From contig CBFCZK010000013.1 in NCBI GenBank assembly GCA_965602805.1, forward strand, positions 10,832 to 74,831: 64,000 nucleotides of DNA. The letters are read 5' to 3'. Both the position numbers and the translations under genes were made by a program. Of the stretch, positions 45,147 through 53,995 are shown piece after piece. The DNA is from Thiomicrorhabdus sp965602805 (GTDB lineage: Bacteria > Pseudomonadota > Gammaproteobacteria > Thiomicrospirales > Thiomicrospiraceae). The notes beneath the pieces were generated by a model. It did no database searches, was not told the DNA's origin, and was given only the letters and a program-made list of their open reading frames with translations. Each line of letters begins with the position of its first letter. Position 1 is the first letter of the stretch.

Positions 45147-45172
45147 GAAAGTGACCAGGCCTGGTCACTTTC
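45147..45172. terminator. Perfect 26-base palindrome centred on CCAGGCCTGG
   Basis: The arms GAAAGTGACCAGG / CCTGGTCACTTTC are perfectly complementary with no loop. The element sits between the plus-strand desaturase and the 3' end of the minus-strand metal efflux operon. In RNA it would fold to a 11-bp stem with a GGCC turn, suiting a bidirectional terminator, though only TTTC follows. Confidence 0.6.
45155..45164. repeat. CCAGGCCTGG iterated palindrome
   Basis: Exact copy at the centre of the 26-base palindrome downstream of the metal efflux operon. Confidence 0.9.
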
Positions 45173-45192
45173 GAATGAGACTTAGATTTAAA

Positions 45193-45498
45193 TTAATCTA
45201 AAGACAATAGAGGGATTAATTGTGCCTGAAACTCGGCTTGCGGTAGACTGGCAACGAGATGTTGATGCAAACGCTTTGCTTCATCTTGTTGTAGCGTTAT
45301 TTCAATCAGTCGCTGACGTTTAAAGCCTGATACCTGTTCGGTAATGCTTTGGGCATGCTCCGGAGTTTCTTGAGAATGCGATTGCACTTTCATGCTTAGA
45401 AACGCCAACTCTCTTTCTGGGAAGCCCAATAGAGCATCGGTCATTTCATCGTATAAGTCATTATCAAAAACCAGTTTTAAAATACAGTTCTGAGACAT
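45193..45498 (-). CDS. DUF3240 family protein of the metal efflux operon
   Basis: A 101-residue soluble PII-like small protein starting SQNCILKLVFDNDLYDEMTDALLGFPE, the typical opening of DUF3240. These proteins are found at the end of CzcA/CusA-type efflux operons and may regulate the pump, but no biochemical role is established. The start codon overlaps the pump gene stop by one base, so it is the last gene of the operon. Confidence 0.82.
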   Translation of the reverse strand: MSQNCILKLVFDNDLYDEMTDALLGFPERELAFLSMKVQSHSQETPEHAQSITEQVSGFKRQRLIEITLQQDEAKRLHQHLVASLPQAEFQAQLIPLLSLD

Positions 45499-48400
45499 TA
45501 CTCAACTCCTTGTACAGCGTTAGTAGCATTGGCAGACTTTGGTTTTTGTTGACCAAAGCATTTGAAAATAATCGGTAAAATCAACAACGTCAGCAGCGTT
45601 GAACTAATCAATCCGCCAATCACCACAATCGCTAATGGGCGCTGAATCTCTGAACCCGGCCCGGTTGCGAACACTAAAGGCACTAAACCTAAAGCGGCAA
45701 TGGATGCCGTCATCAAGACTGGACGCAGTCTTCTTAGAGCGCCTTCTACTACGACTTGGCCAATCTCCATACCTTTGGCGATGAGCTGGTTAAAGTAAGT
45801 CAGCATCACAACGCCATTCAATACCGCAATACCCAGTAGCGCGATGAAACCTACCGAAGCCGGAACTGAAAGATATTCACCGGTGATCCATAAGGCGACG
45901 ATACCACCAATCAACGCGAACGGAACATTGACTAATACCATTACCGCTTGCGGAATTGATTTAAAGGTACTGAATAGAATTAAGAAAATCAGCACTAAAG
46001 CAACCGGCACAACAATCGCTAACTTTTGCGCGGCACGTTGTTGGTTCTCAAACTTACCGCCCCACTCAAAGTAGTATCCCGCTGGAATATCCATCGTCTT
46101 GGCTTTTTCTTTTGCTTCTTCTACAAAACCGACTAAATCACGCTCTTTAACATTCGCCACGACCACAGAGAAACGTTTACTTTGTTCTCTGTTAATCGAC
46201 ACGGGCCCTTCTACTTCAACTGCATCGACTAACTGATTTAGAATGACAGAACGTATACCTTCTGGCGTATCCACGGTAATCGATTGTTGCAACATTTCAA
46301 AGGTAGAGGCCTTATAAGATTCTGGTGCACGCACCATCAATGGAATTCGACGAATCCCTTCATACATTGTCCCGACCTCTAAACCGTTGATTTGCGAACG
46401 CAGGAGTTTCTCAACCTGATTCACGCTGAGTCCTAAACGACCTGCCATCTGACGATTTACTTTAAGCTGTAGATAACGTAAACCATCATTACTGGCTGTA
46501 AAGACATCTTCAGCGCCTTCAATGGTTTCTACCATACTCACCATTTTCTTAGCAACGTCATTCAACTCTTCAGGGTTATCACCGAAGATTTTAATCGCTA
46601 AATCGCCACGCGCACCGGTCAGCATTTCATCGACTCGCATTTGAATTGGCTGAGTAAACGCGTAGTTAATACCAGGGAACTGAGTTTCTAATACTTGACG
46701 AACTTCTTCAATCAACTCTTCCTTGGTTTCCATACGCCATTCATCTTTATCTTTTAAGATTAAGAAAGTATCGGTGTCATTCAAACTCATCGGATCCATA
46801 CCAATTTCATCAGAACCGACACGAGCGACAATACGCACGATTTCAGGTACCTTTTGCATAACGGCCTTCTGAATGCGTAAATCCATCTCATTGGAAGCCG
46901 CTAGACTAATCGAAGGATTTTTTTCGATTTGCATAATGACAAACCCTTCGTCCATTTGCGGAATAAAGGTTTTACCCACTTGAGTATAAACAAACCCAGC
47001 AAATACCAATGACAAGACCGCACCACCGACGATGATTTTATCGTGTGCCAAACTCCAGATTAAAGCCGGCTTATAAAGCCCAACCAACTTACGAATTAAC
47101 CAAGGTTCTTGATGAGATGGTTTGCCTAAAATAAACGATGACAGAGTCGGAATAATCGTCAATGACAACAGCAGTGAACTACCCAAAGCAAAGATAATCG
47201 TTAAAGCCACCGGAACAAATAATTTACCTTCGAGCCCTTCCAATGTCAGTAACGGTAAGAATACCGTCATGATAATCAAAATACCCGATATAACCGGCAC
47301 CGATACTTCTTTCAGCGCACGGAAGATAATGTGCATTTTTGGCAATTTACCTTGGCTTTTCTTGGCATCTTCTTCTTGATGCGCAACGATGTTTTCAACC
47401 ACCACCACGGCGGCATCCACCAGCATACCGACTGCAATCGCTAAACCTCCCAAAGACATGATATTGGCCGACAGACCAAACCAACGCATTAAGATAAACG
47501 TCATCAAGGCCGCTAACGGTAGAATCAAGGCAACCGTCACGGCCGCTCTGACATTACCCAAGAAAATAACCAAAACCACAAAGACTAAAACAACCGCTTC
47601 CAATAGCGCTTTTGAGACACCGAAAATAGCGTCATTCACCAAATCACTACGACTATAGAAGACACTGACCTCTATGCCTTGAGGAAAAGCCGATTCTAGG
47701 TCCTGTAGACGGGCTTCAACACCGCTAATCACATCACGCGCATTAACACCCTTTAATGCCATAACGAGACCTTGTACCGCTTCTGCCTCACCATTTTGCG
47801 TGACCGCACCATTACGATACAGAGCATCAACCTCGACTTTGGCTAAGTCTTTAACCGTCACCGTAACACTGTTTTGGTAAACCACAACGACATTTTCAAT
47901 GTCTGCAATCGACGTCAAGCTACCTTGCGTTCGAACCAGTAGGACTTCTTCCCCTTGGTTTAGACGCCCGGCACCATCGTTTTGATTATTTTCTTCAACT
48001 GCTGTAACCAGTTGCTCAAGTGAGACTTGCAAACCCGTTAACTTTTGGTAATCCGGTTTAATGACGAAGGTCTTAGAAAGACCCCCCAACATGTTCACAT
48101 CTGCGACACCCGGCACAGAACGCAGTGCCGGACGAATGACCCAGTCGAGCAGGTCACGTTTTTGCATATTATCAAGCGTATCGCCTTCAATGGTAAACAT
48201 GAAGACATCACTTAAAGGCGTCGACAGTGGAGCCATGCCACCAGTTACGCCAGCCGGCAAAACAATACCGCCTAAACGCTCGGCCACCAATTGACGCGCC
48301 CAGTAAATATCGGTGCCCTCTTCAAAATCCAAGGTGATATCCGCCAAGCCAAACTTAGCCAGCGAACGTAATACTTTCTGCTGAGGCAAACCCAATAACT

Positions 48401-48614
48401 CTTGCTCAAGCGGCGCAATAATACGTTGCTCAACTTCACCAGGGGTCATACCGGCGGCTTTAAAAATAATCTTCACTTGTGAAGGTGAAACATCCGGAAA
48501 GGCATCAATCGGCATCTTTTGAAACGCCTGCCAACCACCGGCGGTTAAGGCTAAGACCATCAACACCACCAAGGTGCGCTGGACTAGGAAAAACTGAAGG
48601 AATCTAGATAACAT
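45498..48614 (-). CDS. Heavy-metal RND efflux pump (CusA/CzcA family)
   Basis: A 1038-residue inner-membrane proton/metal antiporter with the HME-RND plan of 12 TM segments and two large periplasmic loops. The start MLSRFLQFFLVQRTLVVLMVLALTAGGW and PIDAFPDVSPSQVKIIFKAAGMTPGEVEQRI are typical. TM4 carries LGGLAIAVGMLVDAAVVVVENIVAH, with the proton-relay Asp and Glu. The CusA-like AxxxD arrangement favours Cu/Ag, but Co/Zn/Cd cannot be excluded. It forms a tripartite pump with the next two genes. Confidence 0.93.
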   Translation of the reverse strand: MLSRFLQFFLVQRTLVVLMVLALTAGGWQAFQKMPIDAFPDVSPSQVKIIFKAAGMTPGEVEQRIIAPLEQELLGLPQQKVLRSLAKFGLADITLDFEEGTDIYWARQLVAERLGGIVLPAGVTGGMAPLSTPLSDVFMFTIEGDTLDNMQKRDLLDWVIRPALRSVPGVADVNMLGGLSKTFVIKPDYQKLTGLQVSLEQLVTAVEENNQNDGAGRLNQGEEVLLVRTQGSLTSIADIENVVVVYQNSVTVTVKDLAKVEVDALYRNGAVTQNGEAEAVQGLVMALKGVNARDVISGVEARLQDLESAFPQGIEVSVFYSRSDLVNDAIFGVSKALLEAVVLVFVVLVIFLGNVRAAVTVALILPLAALMTFILMRWFGLSANIMSLGGLAIAVGMLVDAAVVVVENIVAHQEEDAKKSQGKLPKMHIIFRALKEVSVPVISGILIIMTVFLPLLTLEGLEGKLFVPVALTIIFALGSSLLLSLTIIPTLSSFILGKPSHQEPWLIRKLVGLYKPALIWSLAHDKIIVGGAVLSLVFAGFVYTQVGKTFIPQMDEGFVIMQIEKNPSISLAASNEMDLRIQKAVMQKVPEIVRIVARVGSDEIGMDPMSLNDTDTFLILKDKDEWRMETKEELIEEVRQVLETQFPGINYAFTQPIQMRVDEMLTGARGDLAIKIFGDNPEELNDVAKKMVSMVETIEGAEDVFTASNDGLRYLQLKVNRQMAGRLGLSVNQVEKLLRSQINGLEVGTMYEGIRRIPLMVRAPESYKASTFEMLQQSITVDTPEGIRSVILNQLVDAVEVEGPVSINREQSKRFSVVVANVKERDLVGFVEEAKEKAKTMDIPAGYYFEWGGKFENQQRAAQKLAIVVPVALVLIFLILFSTFKSIPQAVMVLVNVPFALIGGIVALWITGEYLSVPASVGFIALLGIAVLNGVVMLTYFNQLIAKGMEIGQVVVEGALRRLRPVLMTASIAALGLVPLVFATGPGSEIQRPLAIVVIGGLISSTLLTLLILPIIFKCFGQQKPKSANATNAVQGVE

Positions 48615-48625
48615 AATCGTCTCCC

Positions 48626-49774
48626 TTATCCTTCGTCTTCGGTTGATTCAGCCGCTTCAAAAGCAGACTTAATCGCCGTAGAACCTTTAATGAAGACGGA
48701 TGGCGAGCCAGCAATTGGGCTTTTCACCGAAAAATACAAGGATTGATTAGTGATATTCTTAACCTCTATCGGTAAGGCTTGGATGGTGTTATCGACTTCT
48801 GCAAACACCACCGCTTCGCCATCAAACTGACTGATGGCATTGGCAGGCACTTGATAAAGTGCTTGTTGATCTTTGCCCTGTATTTGCATTAAAAAGTGCA
48901 GTTCAAACAGTTGCCCTGGACGAATTTTATGCGCTGAATTTTCCACCTGAACATGAATATCCACCGATTGCGTTAAGCTATCCACTTCCGGATCAATGTG
49001 TTCAATCACACCTTTTTTATTCAGCGCAGGAATGGCCGCCATTTGACCCTCTTTAAGTTGCTCAGAGACCGTCACTGGCACACGAACCACCAAAACAATT
49101 GGATCTGTTTCCCCTAAAGAGAACAGCGATTGGCTTTGGTTAACACGCTCGCCGAGACGCACCTGCAAGTCATATAACTGGCCATCAATGGGTGAAATAA
49201 TTTGTAACGTTGGCGATTGGAGGGTTTGCGTCGACAGTAATTTATTCAATGCCGATTCTGCCATACCCGTCATTAATAGCGCCTGTTTTTGTTGCGTTCT
49301 GACCGCGCGTAACTTACTCACCTGAGCTTGCGAAAGTTGTAGGTTCTTAGCAGAAGAGACACCGCTCTTACCAAGTTGCTTGGCACGTTTTAATTCGCTG
49401 TTCGCCACACTTAAATCGGCCACGGTTGCTAACAACTCTGCTTGTAAACCTAATAACTCAGCGCTTTCAATCTCAGCCAATACCTGACCTTTCTCAATCG
49501 GACCATGCACCACATTCAATGCGGTCATCATGCCTGACAATGGGCTCGACAAGGTACGTATGGTTTTTAAAGGAATCATCGCTTCCGCCGGGTAATTGGC
49601 ACTCGGGAACTGTGCGACCTTGAGAGCTACTTGTGTGGTTAATCCCATCGAAGAATACTGCTCGGCCGTTAAACTCAGTCCAGTATCAGACTCCGCCATT
49701 AAGGGCGCAGACACGAACAAGCAAGAGACGATTAAAGGGATAAGCAATTTGGTTTTAAAATTTAAGGCGTGCAT
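48626..49774 (-). CDS. Periplasmic adaptor (membrane fusion) subunit of metal efflux
   Basis: A 382-residue CusB/CzcB-type adaptor with signal peptide (LLIPLIVSCLFVSAPLMAES). The barrel-sandwich lipoyl halves are PLSGMMTALNVVHGPIEKGQVLAEIES and IISPIDGQLYDLQVRLGERVNQSQSLF, separated by a helical hairpin of about 100 residues and followed by the beta-barrel domain. It links the RND pump to the outer-membrane channel. The gene lies 11 bases upstream of the pump start, and its start overlaps the channel gene's end. Confidence 0.9.
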   Translation of the reverse strand: MHALNFKTKLLIPLIVSCLFVSAPLMAESDTGLSLTAEQYSSMGLTTQVALKVAQFPSANYPAEAMIPLKTIRTLSSPLSGMMTALNVVHGPIEKGQVLAEIESAELLGLQAELLATVADLSVANSELKRAKQLGKSGVSSAKNLQLSQAQVSKLRAVRTQQKQALLMTGMAESALNKLLSTQTLQSPTLQIISPIDGQLYDLQVRLGERVNQSQSLFSLGETDPIVLVVRVPVTVSEQLKEGQMAAIPALNKKGVIEHIDPEVDSLTQSVDIHVQVENSAHKIRPGQLFELHFLMQIQGKDQQALYQVPANAISQFDGEAVVFAEVDNTIQALPIEVKNITNQSLYFSVKSPIAGSPSVFIKGSTAIKSAFEAAESTEDEG

Positions 49775-51078
49775 TATCGTGCTCCTACTGATGCGCTAAC
49801 GGGATTTGAATTTTGTGAGATTGTGTTTTGCAGTGAATAACCCATAAGTTGGTTGTACTGGGCTATGGCCTGCCCTAAATTGGCTTGACTTAACTCTAAA
49901 TTAAGCTGCGACTCCAGTGCTTGTTTTTGAATAAACAACAAGTCCTGAACCGTCGATGCGCCTAATTGGTAGGATTGCTCTGCTAAGGCTAAGGTTTTTT
50001 GATCTAAAGCACTTTGTTGCTCTGCAAAACGTAAACTCTGCTGTTGACTGTCAATGTCTTGCTGTGCCGCGATAATGCCTTGCTTAAGCTCAAACATGGC
50101 TGTCGTCAGCTGGGCTTGTTGCTCTAAAACAGCCTGTTGCTGTTCGGCAATCTGCAGACCGTTGCTCGACTTTACCCCTAATGGAATAGAGACTGAAAAA
50201 ACCAAAGACGTATTATCAATAACCGGGTCTTTATCATTTTGTGCGCCCACATAAATGCTTGGTGAAGCGGTCTTAAAGGCTTTTTCCTGCACCAATTTCG
50301 CTTGTGAGATATCACTATAAGATTTTAACCACAACACTTGAGGGTGGTTCTCTAAGGCCTGTGATTTGCGCTGAACTTCGACAATCGAATCGGGCAAAGT
50401 GGCACTCTGAGTCCACTGTTGAAACTGCTCCTGTATGGTGTTCAATGCGCTCTGAGCTTGCGCCAGCAATGCTTGCTGCTTTAGAACGGTCTTTTGTGAC
50501 AGCAGTAAATCCAATTGCGGGCTTTCACCAAACTCGACCTTCTTCTGAACCTTATCCTGTAACGCTAAGCTCTGTTGTAGAGCAGAATCGGCCGCAACGA
50601 CGGCAATGCTGGCCTTTTTGTAATTCCAAGCCAACTGGCGTAATTTACCGGAAGCCAACCAGCTCAGATAAGCCGATTGGGCCGTGACTTGTTGCTGGTA
50701 ACTCGAAGCGATGCCATCCAAAGCGTCTTTATGGCTTGGTAACCAAATTGGAAATTCCGCACCCACCGCCCAAGTTTGGCTCTCTTGGTTACCGGTAAAG
50801 CTATCCGTTTCGTGATGCAGTTGAAGCGTGACATCACCAGCAATCCAGCTCTGAGAGAGAGATTGATTCGCGGTTTGCACAGCTTGAATACCTGCCGCTG
50901 TGATCTTCTCTGGTTGCTGCTGCTCAATCTGCTGCAATAATTCAACATAAGACGCCGAAGTGGCATTTGCCGTCGCAGAAAACCCTAAAGTAGCTACGCT
51001 CGCAGCCACACTCAATGAGAGCCCTGCAAACCAAGATAAGTTGTGAAATTTGTGTGTGTACGACGTCATTTTAAACAT
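49774..51078 (-). CDS. TolC-family outer-membrane channel of metal efflux
   Basis: A 434-residue CzcC/CusC-type outer-membrane factor. After a signal peptide (about residues 15-39, ending ATANA), two OEP repeats of long helices are visible, with Gln-rich coiled coils and the second-repeat SLGVKSSNGLQIAEQQQAVLEQQ. There is no lipobox Cys at the signal site. It is the first gene of the efflux operon. A tandem 11-base repeat about 40 bases upstream is a likely site for the adjacent response regulator. Confidence 0.88.
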   Translation of the reverse strand: MFKMTSYTHKFHNLSWFAGLSLSVAASVATLGFSATANATSASYVELLQQIEQQQPEKITAAGIQAVQTANQSLSQSWIAGDVTLQLHHETDSFTGNQESQTWAVGAEFPIWLPSHKDALDGIASSYQQQVTAQSAYLSWLASGKLRQLAWNYKKASIAVVAADSALQQSLALQDKVQKKVEFGESPQLDLLLSQKTVLKQQALLAQAQSALNTIQEQFQQWTQSATLPDSIVEVQRKSQALENHPQVLWLKSYSDISQAKLVQEKAFKTASPSIYVGAQNDKDPVIDNTSLVFSVSIPLGVKSSNGLQIAEQQQAVLEQQAQLTTAMFELKQGIIAAQQDIDSQQQSLRFAEQQSALDQKTLALAEQSYQLGASTVQDLLFIQKQALESQLNLELSQANLGQAIAQYNQLMGYSLQNTISQNSNPVSASVGAR

Positions 51079-51113
51079 CCATTTTTAGATAATGCCGTGG
51101 ATATTACAAAATA

Positions 51114-51135
51114 AAACTGAATTGAAACTGAATTG
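51114..51135. promoter_or_regulatory. Tandem 11-base direct repeat upstream of the efflux operon
   Basis: AAACTGAATTG occurs twice in perfect tandem, one helical turn apart. On the minus strand it reads CAATTCAGTTT twice, ending 36 bases before the tolC-family start. Paired direct repeats with about 11-base period are the normal binding geometry of OmpR/PhoB-family regulators, and the gene for one lies in the same cluster. Confidence 0.6.
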
Positions 51136-51246
51136 AGATAAAAAATATTAGAAATTTAAGAAATTTTGTCGCAGATGACATCGGTATCGCTTGAAAGCAT
51201 GCTTGGGATAAGTCACCTACAAATCAAACCTGCCTAAATTGATATT

Positions 51247-52572
51247 TTAGGAAAATTTAATCTGCACTTTGAGGCCACCAAGCGATGAATGCGAAAAACT
51301 AATCTCAGCCTGGTAAGCGACCATCAACTCTTTAACAATAGACAAACCAATACCATGACCAGGTTTGGTTTCATCGGTGCGATAACCGCGTTCCTCTAAT
51401 AAGGTCAACTGTTCACCAGAACAGCCTGGGCCATCATCTTCAATCACCAGACGTTGATCAATATAATGAATCTGCACTTTGGAATGGCACCACTTGCTGG
51501 CGTTATCCAATAGGTTACCGAGCAGCTCAAACGCATCTTCTTGCTCCATTTTGAGCCAGACATCGTCTTCGACAAAACTTTCTAACTGCACGTTTTTATC
51601 TCGATAGAGCTGTTGAAAGGTCGGAATCAGGTCGGCTAATAAGAGATTAAGTTGTAGCGGACTAATGACTTGGTGGTGAGCAATGCGATCAACTTTCAGT
51701 TCGCGCTCAATTAAGGAGAGAATTTTTTCACTCTGCTGTTTCAAATTAGCTTGCAACTCAGGGCACGCTTTTAAAGCATCAGAGTCTAATAATTGAAAAA
51801 TTAGGTGCAGAGGCGTTTTCAGACTGTGCGATAGATTACCGTTGAGCTGACGAGATTTTTTAAATTGCAAAGAGGACTGCGCCAAAGCCAGGTTGAGGCT
51901 TTCAATCAAGGATTGGACTTCGAGAGGATAGTCTAGCGGATCGAGCTGTATTTGGTGACCTAACTGAAAGGCACGCAAAGTCGATTCTAAAGGTGATAAC
52001 TGTGCGAATGAGCGGCGAATTAACCATTGATGTAAGAAATAGATACTCACCAAGCTGAGCAAGGTAAACAAACTAAACAGCACGTCGAATTTAAGCAATA
52101 GGTTTTGGATGGGCGTGTGATCTTCGGCGACATAGATTTCAACAATCTGCCCTTGTTTTTCAAACTGAACACTGCGCATGAGCAGCGTTTTATCCAATGG
52201 TCCCAAAGACTTATAGACAACTTCAGAATCGCCTTTACGGGCTTTCAGATAGAGCGGGTATGTTTCTAACGAAGGCGATAAAATCCGCTGCTTAGGTGTT
52301 TTAACGACAAAATAATGCCCCGATTGAGGTGTGTGATAAATGGGTCCAATGCCATCCAAATTCAGATACCAAGCCCTGCCGTCAAAGGACAGGTTCTGTT
52401 GCAAGGTATCCGTATCATGCGCCAATCTAGTTAACAGATAATCCTCGGTAATGGTATGAATCGTCATTTGTGACAACCACCAAAACACACTAAAAATTGC
52501 CAATAGGCTGACGACTAAAGAGCTAAATAACTGTTTCTGTAATGAGCGGCTTTTTGAGAAAAATGGACGCAT
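51247..52572 (-). CDS. Sensor histidine kinase, PhoQ-like
   Basis: A 441-residue inner-membrane kinase with TM segments at about 15-35 and 166-185 enclosing a 125-residue periplasmic sensor. The linker leads to the HisKA His in NGNLSHSLKTPLHLIFQLL (PhoQ-type), the N-box NLLDNASKW, and G-boxes DDGPGCSGEQL and GHGIGLSIVKEL. It overlaps the upstream regulator closely (adjacent stop and start). By neighbourhood it senses metal ions in the periplasm and controls the efflux operon beginning 169 bases downstream. Confidence 0.92.
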   Translation of the reverse strand: MRPFFSKSRSLQKQLFSSLVVSLLAIFSVFWWLSQMTIHTITEDYLLTRLAHDTDTLQQNLSFDGRAWYLNLDGIGPIYHTPQSGHYFVVKTPKQRILSPSLETYPLYLKARKGDSEVVYKSLGPLDKTLLMRSVQFEKQGQIVEIYVAEDHTPIQNLLLKFDVLFSLFTLLSLVSIYFLHQWLIRRSFAQLSPLESTLRAFQLGHQIQLDPLDYPLEVQSLIESLNLALAQSSLQFKKSRQLNGNLSHSLKTPLHLIFQLLDSDALKACPELQANLKQQSEKILSLIERELKVDRIAHHQVISPLQLNLLLADLIPTFQQLYRDKNVQLESFVEDDVWLKMEQEDAFELLGNLLDNASKWCHSKVQIHYIDQRLVIEDDGPGCSGEQLTLLEERGYRTDETKPGHGIGLSIVKELMVAYQAEISFSHSSLGGLKVQIKFS

Positions 52573-53292
52573 CTATTCGGATTCCTCTTCAATTTTATCA
52601 CCCGCTGAACTCGTCATCACGCTTTTACCTGGCACAAATTTATAGCCCAAACCACGTGACGTTTCAATAGCTTGTTTGCCCATCATTTTTCTGAGTTTAC
52701 GAATATAGACCTCAATGATATTACTTTCACAATCGTAATGTTGATCGGAAATCCGCTCCAGCAAAACCTCTTTAGAAAAGACTTTATTGGGGTGTGACAA
52801 GAGCACCTTCGCTAAACGGAATTCGGTCAGGGTCAAATCAAACCTGTCAGCCTCAACGGTAAGTTGCTTGCTGTCCAAATTCAGTTGGATATGACCTGCA
52901 CTCAGCAACTCAGCCCCATTATCAGGCCTTCTTAACAAGACCTCAATACGAGCCACCAGCTCTTCAAACTGAAAAGGTTTGCCTAAATAGTCATTCGCGC
53001 CTTTTTTCAGTCCCTCAACGCGTTCTTGCCATGCATTACGTGCGGTTAGAATCAATACGGGGGTTTGAGTATTGAGTGGCATATCACCGTTTCTGAGCGT
53101 TTCTAAAACAACCAGGCCTGGTCGCTTTGGCAGACCTAAATCGAGCAACACCAAGTCATAGGCAAACTCTTGCAATGCATAGGCTCCCTCTTCGCCATCC
53201 AACGCGACATCCACCAGATAATCCAAGACCATCAATCTACTTTGTAAATTCTCAACTAATAGCGGTTCGTCTTCAATCAGGAGTATTTTCAT
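52573..53292 (-). CDS. OmpR/PhoP-family response regulator
   Basis: A 239-residue regulator. The receiver domain has acidic pocket LLIEDEP, phosphoacceptor Asp in LVLLDLGLP (residue about 51), and T/K sites LILTARN and GKPF. A winged-helix output domain (about 130-225) has NIIEVYIRKLRKMMG. The loop after the phosphoacceptor reads LPKRPGLVVL instead of the usual LPDxxG. The changed codons are an exact copy of the iterated palindrome (53112-53121). It probably binds the tandem repeat at 51114. Confidence 0.93.
   Translation of the reverse strand: MKILLIEDEPLLVENLQSRLMVLDYLVDVALDGEEGAYALQEFAYDLVLLDLGLPKRPGLVVLETLRNGDMPLNTQTPVLILTARNAWQERVEGLKKGANDYLGKPFQFEELVARIEVLLRRPDNGAELLSAGHIQLNLDSKQLTVEADRFDLTLTEFRLAKVLLSHPNKVFSKEVLLERISDQHYDCESNIIEVYIRKLRKMMGKQAIETSRGLGYKFVPGKSVMTSSAGDKIEEESE
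53112..53121. repeat. CCAGGCCTGG iterated palindrome inside the response regulator gene
   Basis: Exact copy encoding R-P-G-L in the loop right after the receiver phosphoacceptor Asp. Confidence 0.9.
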
Positions 53293-53305
53293 AACCGCTT
53301 TTCCA

Positions 53306-53974
53306 TCACTTGAAATCCTCAGGCTGATTCAAATTAATCCACTGAGCTGAGCCTGTATCAGTGAAATCAACGGTTGCTACAGTTTCGGCTTCCAACTTGG
53401 CTATCCAGCCTTTAATAGAGCGTCGACCTTGTTGCAGGTAGTTTAGTAAACTAGGTTGCAAGCTTGGCTTAATCAATAGATGGGTATATTGAAGTTGCAT
53501 TTCAATCGGTTCAGAAGAGAGTGTCAGCCGCTTTGCTACCGCTAAATCAATCTCTTGAGAAATCCCTACAGCGGTCATTTTCTGTAGATAACTTTCCACC
53601 GTGAACGGAGCATCAACAGGCCAAGTTAACCAAGCCTGCTGCGGTTGAACGTTTGATGTTTGCATGACATTCAAAATGCCCGACAAAGGCCCTTGAAAAT
53701 CTTGCTTGGCATCAGAAATCACCGGATAACCGAGCACTTGATACGCTTCGATATTCTGATTGGCATTGATGATAATCGGGATGTTCGGGTTTAAAGCTGA
53801 AAGTTGCTCGGTTAAAGAACGAATTAAAACCTGTCCCTGATAGGCTAGCCAGCCTTTATCTTGCAAACCCATACGTCGGCCTTGCCCGCCCGCTAAAATA
53901 ATCCAAGCAAAATCGGGTTGCTGAGTTATTACTGGCTGCATGACTGGCTTCATCGCTTGATTCATCTGGTTCAT
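53306..53974 (-). CDS. mobA: Molybdenum cofactor guanylyltransferase
   Basis: A 222-residue nucleotidyltransferase that attaches GMP to molybdopterin to form the MGD cofactor. The GTP-binding start WIILAGGQGRRMGLQDKGWLAYQG, the NANQN segment, and the Mg site WPVDAPFTVESYLQKM are typical. The acceptor loop is somewhat diverged (QGPLSGILNVM). It stands between a TrpD-like gene and the response regulator on one strand, a cluster usual beside nitrate or other molybdoenzyme genes, though none lies in this window. Confidence 0.9.
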   Translation of the reverse strand: MNQMNQAMKPVMQPVITQQPDFAWIILAGGQGRRMGLQDKGWLAYQGQVLIRSLTEQLSALNPNIPIIINANQNIEAYQVLGYPVISDAKQDFQGPLSGILNVMQTSNVQPQQAWLTWPVDAPFTVESYLQKMTAVGISQEIDLAVAKRLTLSSEPIEMQLQYTHLLIKPSLQPSLLNYLQQGRRSIKGWIAKLEAETVATVDFTDTGSAQWINLNQPEDFK

Positions 53975-53995
53975 TGTTCAATTCACCTGTCTAAG

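Noticed and set aside
49596..50687. Plus-strand frames opposite the efflux adaptor and channel genes
   Set aside because: They are antisense shadows without start context, domains or signal sequences.
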